A DNA stretch of 59,059 bases from Planctomycetota bacterium. GTDB taxonomy: Bacteria; Planctomycetota; PLA2; JAEUHO01. The position numbers were made by a program, and so were the translations under genes. A model generated the notes under the pieces. It was not told the DNA's origin and searched no databases. It was given only the letters and a program-made list of their open reading frames with translations. The stretch lies in contig JAJDEN010000031.1 of assembly GCA_029259775.1 (NCBI GenBank), positions 1-59,059 on the forward strand, written 5' to 3'. Each line of letters starts with the position of its first letter. Position 1 is the stretch's first letter. This document shows positions 52,455-59,059 of the stretch, piece by piece.

Positions 52455-54473
52455 ATGGTCCGATCGCTCGTTGTTACCATCCTGCTCGCACTGGCGGCGG
52501 CCGGGCTTTGGTTGCTGCTTGGCCAAACCTACGACGCGCCTGGCGAGTTGAGTCTGCTCGGGCGCGACGGCAGCCTAGCGAACCCACGTCTGACGGTCCG
52601 CAATCGACAACAGGAGCGTACGCCCAAGGCACCTCCTGACGTTGGGGATCCGGTCGACTATGTGATCTCCTCCCTAGGCGCCATTCCAGCCGATGATCAA
52701 CGCGCGCATCTGCTCGCATTGATCGAGGCGAACCCTGCCTTCCTGCAAGGACTGATCGATTGGATAGCCGCGCCCGACGATCGGCCTCTCGTACCGCCCG
52801 GTTTTCGGACCACCGACACAGCACAAGCCTATGTCCATCGCATCCTCGTCCTGATCGGCGAGCCTGCGGTGGCACCCCTGGCCCGACTACTCATGGAGGG
52901 TCGTGGGGAGGGGCGCTACCGGGCAGTGAAGGCGCTCGAAGCCCTGGGCCATGCGGCGGCCGCCGCAGTGGCGCCGCTGAGCGCGGCGGCGAGGAACGAG
53001 GAGGAGGACCGCTACCTCCGTGCCGCTGCCGTGGATGCTCTGGGTGCGATTGGCGAGGGCAGTCGTGAGGTGCTGCCCTTGGTGCATGCCACGCTGCGGG
53101 ACACGGACTGCGAGGAAGAACTCGGTCTCGCGTGTGCGCGGAACCTGATCCGCATCGGCGGTGCATCGAAGGAAGTGTTCGAGACCTGCGGCAGTGTGCT
53201 GATGGAGGACTGGTACAAGGCCAGCGCGTTTCTACTGAAGGGCCTCGAGGAGCTCGGTCCTGCCGCGCGCCCGTTCATCCAGGATCTTCTACATCTGTTT
53301 GACAAGCCCCGGACGGAGGAAGGGCTCTGGAATGAGGTGGCACCGGTTCTCCAGGCGATCGGCGCCAACAACGACGAGGTACTCTCGTTCCTAGCGGGCA
53401 TGATCCACACGTCCAGCGAGGAGGGCGTCAAGGACGGGGGGGCCGCCCGCGCGCTCGCGCATCTCGGCGAACGTGGCCGCCTGCGGCTTCTCGAACTTGG
53501 CGCGGAGCGTGGGGGCAGGGAGCACCTGACAGTGCTCCGGCTCCTGTACGAGGGCGGTCACGATAAGGGCCGCTTTGTCGCGCACGTGGCGAGGTTCCTG
53601 CTCACGGCCGATCCGAGCTTCCGAGCGGAAACGTTGGACTTGCTGGCCCAGGCACAGGCTCCCGCCGAGCACGTTCTGCCTGTCGTGCGCCCATACCTCG
53701 AAGACTCCAGCGAGGAGGTTCGTACCAGCGCCTTGCTCGCCTTGGGGAGCGTGACGGAGCCGTCCCGCGCGGTGGTCAGGATCCTGCAAGACCACGCGGA
53801 GGGCAAGTCCGAACCTTTGGTGCTCGCGGCCCTAGCGGCACTCGAGCGGACCGCTCTCAACTGGCCAGATAGGGTTCTGTCGATCTACCTGAAGGCGCTC
53901 GAGGATCCGCGCGTCCAGGTCGCCTGGGTGGCCACAGCTAATCTCGCGCAGCTCGCTGAGGCGCATCGCGGCCGAGTGATCCGTGCATGGCTAGCCGCGT
54001 TGGATGATCCGCGCATCGCAGAAGTGGCCGCCTGGTCACTCCGCGACCACGCCTCGGGTGACCGAGGGGCGCGCGAGGCATTTCGCTCCATGATTACGAA
54101 CCCGTCGGCCGATCTTCGCAGCGTCGCGGTGCACGCTCTCGGCAAGGCAGGACAGTCGCGTGATCTTGACGCGCTGCTGCGAAGCGCCAGGGACGAGGTT
54201 CCTCAAGTCCGGGTCGGGGCGCTCAGGGCGCTCACGGCGTACGCGAGCCGATTCCGTGAGCGCATATTGGGCGCCTGGGTCGCAGCGCTGAAGGACGACC
54301 ACTGGTGGCCGCGCCAATCCGCGGCTCGGGAGCTGCAGCAGTTGGGCACAGAGGCTGCCGACACTCTGCCCGCCCTGGAGGAAGCCCGGAAGCTCTACGC
54401 GACGCAGGGCTACCACGCGGGCTACCTGACCAATGCGATCAAGACGATACGCTGGGCCGCGGCGCGCCCCTGA
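52455..54473 (+). CDS. Membrane-anchored HEAT-repeat protein
   Basis: 672 residues from ATG 52455. A signal anchor (about residues 5-24: VVTILLALAAAGLWLLL) is followed by a helical solenoid of about fifteen HEAT/armadillo-type units with recurring D-VR-AAL-ALG (for example about residues 145-180, 410-440 and 560-600). No enzyme motif. It is larger than the cassette HEAT proteins and probably a separate scaffold. It is convergent with the sigma-factor fusion gene. Confidence 0.72.
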   Translation: MVRSLVVTILLALAAAGLWLLLGQTYDAPGELSLLGRDGSLANPRLTVRNRQQERTPKAPPDVGDPVDYVISSLGAIPADDQRAHLLALIEANPAFLQGLIDWIAAPDDRPLVPPGFRTTDTAQAYVHRILVLIGEPAVAPLARLLMEGRGEGRYRAVKALEALGHAAAAAVAPLSAAARNEEEDRYLRAAAVDALGAIGEGSREVLPLVHATLRDTDCEEELGLACARNLIRIGGASKEVFETCGSVLMEDWYKASAFLLKGLEELGPAARPFIQDLLHLFDKPRTEEGLWNEVAPVLQAIGANNDEVLSFLAGMIHTSSEEGVKDGGAARALAHLGERGRLRLLELGAERGGREHLTVLRLLYEGGHDKGRFVAHVARFLLTADPSFRAETLDLLAQAQAPAEHVLPVVRPYLEDSSEEVRTSALLALGSVTEPSRAVVRILQDHAEGKSEPLVLAALAALERTALNWPDRVLSIYLKALEDPRVQVAWVATANLAQLAEAHRGRVIRAWLAALDDPRIAEVAAWSLRDHASGDRGAREAFRSMITNPSADLRSVAVHALGKAGQSRDLDALLRSARDEVPQVRVGALRALTAYASRFRERILGAWVAALKDDHWWPRQSAARELQQLGTEAADTLPALEEARKLYATQGYHAGYLTNAIKTIRWAAARP

Positions 54474-54867
54474 GTCGCTGAATCTCCGTTCGCACAAACC
54501 TACTCTTGGAGCCCCAGGGGGGTGGGGCGAGTACGCACCGACGCCGAAGAGGGAAGAAGATCCAGCAGAGCTGTGTATCACGACATTCTGCACAATTGTG
54601 ACGAGCACTCGTCACGCACCCGAAGCGCGGTCCCTGACCCTTTGGACGTGCTCGGGCGGAGTTACGTTCCGGGCCGTGGCTTCCAAACGGCGACCCCCGC
54701 TCTTAGCCAAGGCGGAAGTGCGCGGGATCACCGCGTGGACCGTCTGTCATGTTGTCCCGACCCGGCCGCCAGGGGCGCTGCGCTCCGTGTGTCGAGTACT
54801 CGAACAAGAACGCAGGAATGTCGTGACGCGGAGCACGTCTGCGCATGAGACATCACCTGAAGATGAG
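54474..54867. other. Convergent intergenic region
   Basis: About 390 bases between two convergent genes. No clear gene; short frames are poor. A bidirectional terminator would be expected, but no strong hairpin with a T-run was found. Confidence 0.4.
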
Positions 54868-57360
54868 CTACGGAGACCTGACGACGATCACCACGTCATC
54901 GCCCGAAGCGTCTGCCTGCCAGCGCGTATCGCCAATCTCGTTGTAGACTGCGATGCGCCCGCCGCGCGGGCGCAGGCCCTCGACTGTGAATGCGCCGTGT
55001 TCATCCGTGACTACGAGACTGTCCTCGAACCATCCAGGCGCCCCGGGGAGCAGGATCCCGATCCTGCGGCCCGCCAGCGGCTTGCCCAACCGGTCCTTGA
55101 CGTGGCCCCGGACACTGCGGCTATGGCCCAGGCGAAGCACGTGACGGTGATCGCCCTTCTCCTTCGGTGCGATTTCGATCGCCGCCTGGTCGTAGCAGTG
55201 CCCCGCTGCGAACACAAAGACCTGGTACGTGCCTGCGCCTACCCAGGGACCGTGCAGTTCCCCGTCCGCCCCGCAATGACGTCTTGTCGTCATCGTCTGC
55301 TGACCGCGACTCCTGCTGAGAACTACCTCCGCACCCTTGAGAGGGGCTCTCGTCCGGGCGTCCAGCACCTGCAGCACCAGCCGCGTGTGCGGCTGCCTCC
55401 ACACAAGGCGGACATGTGATGCTCCGGGCTCAGCTTCGACGGTTTCCGATGTCGCAAAGACCCGGCGCGGCGCACCTGCGTCCAGTCTGTACGCGCTCCC
55501 CGTCGGCACATTCACCTTGAATCGCCCTTGGTCATCCAGCGGAACCCTGTCGGGATACGCCATGCCGGAGCGATGCTGAAGGGCCCCCACGGTCACGAAG
55601 ACCGGACCGCGCGAATCGACGGCCGTATCGGCACGACGGTCGGCGGTCCACGCCTTGCCTGCTTCGTCCACGACCACCCCGCTGATCGACATCTCAGCGG
55701 CCGGCCTCAGGTGCACGTCGATCGTGTCTCCAGCTGCGACTCGCGTCAGGCCCTCCGTTGCAGCGGTCGTGCCTCCGAGGTCGGCGCGGAACTGGTAGGA
55801 ACCCGCTGCCACGTCGCTCATCTCGAAGAGGCCGTTTGCGTCCGTGCGTACGGGGGCGGGGGGCACCGGCGAGACGCTCCCGCCTGGAGTGCTGTAGGAG
55901 ACCCCCACTTGTACGTCGGCTGCGCGAGAGCCGTCCGCGCGCTCGACGCGCCCGCGCACGCGCGCACCGGGCGTGGCGTGAAGGACGATCCGTGTGTCCT
56001 GAGCCAGCGTTCCCGCAACGAAGGCCTTGCTTCGAACGGGTCCGTACCCGGGCATGCTTGCCACCGCGACCAGTGACTGGTCGGGCGGCAGGTGCTCGAC
56101 CACGACCGCCCCCTTGTCGTCCGTCATGGTCCCGCCCTTCGCCCCATGTTGATGCCAAGCGTTGGCATGGAAGAGACCCACCTTGGCACCCACAATGGGG
56201 GCTTGATTCATGTCGAGCACAACCACCGTCGCACGGGCACTCCACGGAAGAAGCAGCTCAAGTCCCTCACTCATGTCCTGGCCCAGCTCGAGATCGGCGA
56301 GAACCAGAGGCCTCTGGTAGGAGGCGATCCCCGTGCACATCGCCACCAAGTGCACGTGGCCGACGGCAACGGGAGATGGCGTACGGAAGCTCCCATCCGC
56401 GCCCGTCGTCATCAGCGTCCAGTGCGGCTCGATCGGGTGCTTGTCTCGTCGGCGGAGGCGCAGCTCGAGCCCGGCCACGGGCTTCCGGCTCCCGTCGGCG
56501 AGCAGCACGACACCCGACACGAGTGAGGTGCCTGCTACCCCCTTTGCTTTCGCGGGAGCCTGCTCCCCGGGAGCCGCGCCGTCGGCCTGCGCGACGCCTG
56601 CGCCGTCCCTGCCCTGGAGGGTCGCGCCCGCGGCTTCGCGCGCCCCGGACGGCGTCTCCGAGGATGGAGTGCGTTCCGGCACGTCTTGCTGGCGGTCCAC
56701 TACGGCCCAGACGCCTAGGGCGATCACGATCAACACGCCTGCTGCCACCAGCGTCTTCGCAGCCATGACTACACCTCCGATTGCCAGCAGGTTCATCGTG
56801 GAGGCCGTGGCCACAGCCTTGTTCGGCCAGACGATCGCCGCAAGGGGCATCGCCCACGCACGTCGGTCCCCATGTGTTCGATCGAGCCGCTCGCGCAGTT
56901 GTTTCAAGCCGCGAGCCAGGCGCGTCTTCACCGTCTTGACAGGCATGTTGTGCTTGCGCGCGATCGCGCTGGGAGGCAGGCCGTCAAGGTAGCGCCATAC
57001 GATGGTCGAGCGGTACGGTTCGTCGAGCGACTCGACGGCATCGAGCAGGCGGCGCCTGAGTTCGATCGCCTCCACCCGCTCGACAGTGGAGGGTAGGCGG
57101 TCGCGCCGCGCGGCGCGCTGCTCTTGGTTTCGACGACGCCCGGTGCTACGGATGCGGCGAAGGGCGAGGTTGCGGGTCACCGTTCGTAGCCATGCCTGCG
57201 GTTTGTCCGGCCGACGCGGCTTCGCTGCGACGACAAGCCACGCATCCTGCACGACGTCGTCCGCGGCCTGCGGGTCGCGCAAGAGCGCCCGTGCGAGCGC
57301 CCGCAGGCGCTCTTGGTCGCGGATCAGCAGATCGTGGGCGTTCTCCGGCGAGGGTGCCAT
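54868..57360 (-). CDS. ECF sigma factor fused to membrane span and carboxypeptidase-like repeats
   Basis: 830 residues. Residues about 10-85 are sigma-70 region 2 (ALARALLRDPQAADDVVQDAW) and about 110-165 region 4 (L-EPYRSTIVWRYLDGL, HTH KTVKTRLARG). A membrane span lies at about residues 198-220 (KTLVAAGVLIVIALGVWAVV). A long extracytoplasmic part follows with about six beta-sandwich carboxypeptidase-regulatory-like units (each with G-V-D-G-P--GA--V and DG-F). This layout, cytoplasmic promoter recognition tied to an outside domain, is known in planctomycete ECF groups. The sigma may be released or exposed on envelope signals. ATG 57360 follows GGAGG. No anti-sigma factor is adjacent. Confidence 0.88.
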   Translation of the reverse strand: MAPSPENAHDLLIRDQERLRALARALLRDPQAADDVVQDAWLVVAAKPRRPDKPQAWLRTVTRNLALRRIRSTGRRRNQEQRAARRDRLPSTVERVEAIELRRRLLDAVESLDEPYRSTIVWRYLDGLPPSAIARKHNMPVKTVKTRLARGLKQLRERLDRTHGDRRAWAMPLAAIVWPNKAVATASTMNLLAIGGVVMAAKTLVAAGVLIVIALGVWAVVDRQQDVPERTPSSETPSGAREAAGATLQGRDGAGVAQADGAAPGEQAPAKAKGVAGTSLVSGVVLLADGSRKPVAGLELRLRRRDKHPIEPHWTLMTTGADGSFRTPSPVAVGHVHLVAMCTGIASYQRPLVLADLELGQDMSEGLELLLPWSARATVVVLDMNQAPIVGAKVGLFHANAWHQHGAKGGTMTDDKGAVVVEHLPPDQSLVAVASMPGYGPVRSKAFVAGTLAQDTRIVLHATPGARVRGRVERADGSRAADVQVGVSYSTPGGSVSPVPPAPVRTDANGLFEMSDVAAGSYQFRADLGGTTAATEGLTRVAAGDTIDVHLRPAAEMSISGVVVDEAGKAWTADRRADTAVDSRGPVFVTVGALQHRSGMAYPDRVPLDDQGRFKVNVPTGSAYRLDAGAPRRVFATSETVEAEPGASHVRLVWRQPHTRLVLQVLDARTRAPLKGAEVVLSRSRGQQTMTTRRHCGADGELHGPWVGAGTYQVFVFAAGHCYDQAAIEIAPKEKGDHRHVLRLGHSRSVRGHVKDRLGKPLAGRRIGILLPGAPGWFEDSLVVTDEHGAFTVEGLRPRGGRIAVYNEIGDTRWQADASGDDVVIVVRSP

Positions 57361-57451
57361 CGGGCCTCCACAATATAAGAGCCCGTCCAGCCCTGGGAGA
57401 CCTCAGAGATAATCGACACGCAGCGTGTGCCAACTGACGTGTCCCAGCTTC

Positions 57452-57475
57452 CGCTTCCGTGGGAACTCGGAAGCG
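57452..57475. other. Perfect 8-bp hairpin before IS3 element
   Basis: CGCTTCCG (57452-57459) pairs with CGGAAGCG (57468-57475) around an 8-base loop. It lies between the start of the sigma-fusion gene and the IS3 element. It could be part of the IS left end or a regulatory site for the divergent gene. Confidence 0.35.
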
Positions 57476-57612
57476 CGGACTTCCGGGTCGGGTGCGATCT
57501 CAGAAGGGTAGGATCCTCGTCTCAACTGTCCCAGACTCAGGGGTGATGGCGTGCTCCCTGAATCCTGAGCCACGGCGAGTGAGAGTTTCCGGTCCAGTAG
57601 ACTGGAAACGAC

Positions 57613-57891
57613 ATGAAGAAGAAGCGACACAACCCTGACCAGATCATCCGCAAGCTGCGCGAGGCAGAGCGGATGAAGGCCGAGGGCAAAGCCGTGGCGG
57701 AGATCTGCCAGGCACTCGAGATCAGCGAGCAGACCTTCCATCGCTGGAAGGCCAGGTACGGAGGCGCGGACGCCAACGTGGCGAAACGCCTGCGGGAGCT
57801 CGAGGAAGAGAACAAGCGGCTGAAGAGAGCCGTGGCTGAACTCACGATCGACAAGCAGATCCTGAAGGAAGTTGCGGAGGGAAACTTCTAA
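57613..57891 (+). CDS. IS3-family OrfA
   Basis: 92 residues, HTH_Tnp_1 type: PDQIIRKLREAERM, EISEQTFHRWKARYGG, then a leucine-zipper helix (VAKRLRELEEENKRLK). It ends EGNF. The heptamer GGGAAAC at 57879-57885 has canonical X-XXY-YYZ phasing (GGA AAC in frame zero), so ribosomes can slip -1 to continue into OrfB as GKLLSPARQR, as is usual for IS3 elements. Confidence 0.88.
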   Translation: MKKKRHNPDQIIRKLREAERMKAEGKAVAEICQALEISEQTFHRWKARYGGADANVAKRLRELEEENKRLKRAVAELTIDKQILKEVAEGNF

Positions 57892-57914
57892 GCCCAGCTC
57901 GGCAGCGTGCGGCC

Positions 57915-58682
57915 GTGAGCCGCGTGCGTCGCAAGCTGGGCTTCTCCCAACGCCGGATCTGCGCGGCTCTCGAAGTGCCGCGCTCGACGGTGCGCTACGT
58001 TCCCTTGATCGGAGCGTTTACCAAGAAGTTGCTCAAGCGCATACTTGAGCTCGTTCGCAGCAAGCCGAGATTCGGCTACCGCCGGATCTGGGCGCTGCTG
58101 CGCCGCGAGGGTTGGCCGGTGAACAAGAAGCGCGTCCATCGGCTCTGGAAGCGGGAGGGCTTGCGCGTGCCGAAGAAGCCGCGCAAGGCCCGTAGGACGG
58201 GCAACAGTGCAAACGGATGCCTCCGCCACATGGCGGAGCATCGCAACCACGTATGGACGCTCGACTTCGCCTGGGACGTGACGGAGGACGGCCGGCAGCT
58301 GAAGTTCCTGCCTGTCGTGGATGAGTACACACGCGAGTGCCACGGCCTGCGCGTGGCGACCTCGATTCGCTCGAGCCAAGTCCAGGACTTCCTGGAGCTA
58401 TTGTTCGACGAGCACGGAACGCCCGGGCACATCCGCTGTGACAACGGCCCTGAGCTTGTGGCGCATGAACTCAGGGCATGGCTTGGAAGGCGCGGCGTGC
58501 AGCCGCTGTACATCGCGCCAGGAAGCCCCTGGGAGAACGGCTACGGCGAGTCGTTCATCGGCCGATTCAGAGATGAGGTACTCGACCGCGAGCTGTTCAC
58601 GAGCCTCCTGGAGGCCCAGGTGGTGACGGAGGACTGGCGCGTGGAGTACAACGAAGACCGACCGCATGGTGCGCTCGGCTAC
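57915..58682 (+). CDS. IS3-family OrfB transposase, C-terminally truncated
   Basis: An rve-type integrase core translated from the -1 frameshift or from GTG 57915. Helical DNA-binding part: LGFSQRRICAAL, then FGYRRIWALLRREG. DDE catalytic residues: Asp in VWTLDFAWD, Asp in HIRCDNGPE and Glu in SPWENGYGESF, so all three are present. The normal final segment after RPHGALGY is missing; the frame continues to 58925 through antisense recombinase and DUF2924 sequence. Whether the fused protein works is doubtful. Confidence 0.82.
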
Positions 58683-58757
58683 GCGCACCTCCATCCACCA
58701 GACGCGACCGTGGACGGTCTTGCCGTCCTTCTTCCAGGTGGGGCGGTAGAGCGTCAT
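58683..58757 (-). pseudogene. Tyrosine recombinase, N-terminal stub
   Basis: From ATG 58757 the minus strand reads MTLYRPTWKKDGK and VWWMEVRV, the usual start of phage-type tyrosine integrases (core-binding-arm N-terminus). At about 58683 it runs into antisense IS3 sequence. The ATG overlaps the DUF2924 stop by four bases (ATGA), so the two genes were coupled. The catalytic domain is missing. Confidence 0.6.
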
Positions 58758-59059
58758 GAGCACCTCCTCGTGCCGCGCTGGCGTTCCGCTAGGCCGAACC
58801 AGAGCAGCCCGTTCCAGCGCGCGCCTGTCACCTCCCGGGCGATGGCGGAAAGCGAGCGGTACATGCGGCCGTCGAACTTGAAGCCAGCGCGCATGACCTT
58901 GACGGCGATCTCGCGGCCGCCGTGATCGCGGTACAGCACCGTGCCGGTGGGGGGGATACGCGCATCGCGTGGACGCGGGGGTCTGGCCGGCACCGGATGG
59001 AGCACCGACCACACGGCGCGATTCAGAACGACCCGATCTTCGCCATCGCCCTGCGCGGC
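58754..59059 (-). CDS. DUF2924 protein, partial at window edge
   Basis: The frame is open from the right edge to the TGA at 58754-58756; an internal GTG at 59014 is a possible start but homologues are longer, so the gene probably begins outside. The sequence P-GTVLYRDHGGREIAVKV, YRSLSAIAREVTG-RWNG and FGL is the DUF2924 signature. Genes of this family are typically followed by a recombinase gene, as here. Function unknown, thought to assist recombination. Confidence 0.75.
   Translation of the reverse strand, partial: AAQGDGEDRVVLNRAVWSVLHPVPARPPRPRDARIPPTGTVLYRDHGGREIAVKVMRAGFKFDGRMYRSLSAIAREVTGARWNGLLWFGLAERQRGTRRCS

Larger units (their letters stand above)
57613..58682 (+). mobile_element. 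IS3-family element, right end missing
   Basis: Contains intact OrfA and nearly complete OrfB in the usual overlapping arrangement. The left terminal repeat is not clear. The right end is missing: OrfB changes at about 58682 into the antisense of a recombinase gene, so the insertion was followed by a deletion. It is different from the IS3 remnant at 37452. Confidence 0.75.

Noticed and set aside
58683..58925. Extra C-terminal domain of the IS3 transposase
   Set aside because: These codons are the antisense of the recombinase start and of DUF2924, so the extension is a read-through after a deletion, not a transposase domain.
1..59059. CRISPR arrays, rRNA genes and a replication origin
   Set aside because: I saw no regularly spaced repeats, no rRNA sequence and no DnaA-box cluster; the repeated coding units (YD, HEAT) explain the periodic patterns.

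Overview
The window is about 59 kb of high-GC bacterial DNA. Several traits point to Planctomycetota or a neighbouring lineage: an ECF sigma factor fused to a membrane span and carboxypeptidase-regulatory-like repeats (54868-57360), four secreted or anchored HEAT/armadillo-like proteins, a TPR-CHAT protein, a large RHS/YD-repeat protein and many short lipoprotein signals. This placement is inference from gene content; there is no rRNA or marker gene.

Layout. (1) 175-10960, all plus strand: a small acidic protein, a GspC-like PDZ protein, a secreted HEAT protein, a propeller-like exported protein that is in the same frame as a 1,701-residue RHS protein and separated from it only by one TGA codon, and a membrane-anchored protein of unknown function. 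(2) 11516-15930: a 4.4 kb segment holding a response regulator, a small membrane protein and a TPR-CHAT protein. It is bounded by the 3' half and the 5' half of one tRNA-Met gene with a shared 14-bp core across the anticodon; joined at the core, the halves make exactly one 74-nt tRNA. (3) About 15931-21935: accessory, element-like DNA with integrase-arm-like repeats, winged-helix and excisionase-like proteins, a possible primase-like protein, a carboxypeptidase-regulatory-like secreted protein and another tRNA 3' fragment. (4) 22117-26048: a tight three-gene operon of a Ser/Thr kinase, a minimal UvrD-like helicase and a protein of unknown family with a basic tail. It sits next to the tRNA scars and is the best candidate here for an undescribed conflict/defence system. 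(5) 26865-51976: two parallel metal-efflux cassettes. Each has a His- or His/Asp-rich secreted protein, an outer-membrane factor, an adaptor, an HME-type RND pump, a His-rich lipoprotein, a HEAT-like protein and an 85-residue SHOCT membrane protein. The first adds an EamA transporter with a His-rich tail; the second adds a periplasmic HMA protein and a P1B-2 (Zn/Cd/Pb-type) ATPase. Between them lie a dead SHOCT copy, an IS3 remnant, a probable outer-membrane-factor fragment, a Cys-rich exported protein and a helical exported protein. (6) 52455-59059: a large HEAT protein, the sigma-factor fusion, then an IS3 element whose right end is fused to a truncated tyrosine recombinase, with a DUF2924 gene running off the edge.

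How the genes work together: cassettes A and B look like complete trans-envelope metal export machines (pump-adaptor-channel) with periplasmic metal-binding accessories. The P1B-2 signature in cassette B argues for divalent Zn/Cd/Pb-type substrates rather than Cu. The left part resembles a surface/secretion locus. The middle is a mosaic of tRNA-targeting insertions.
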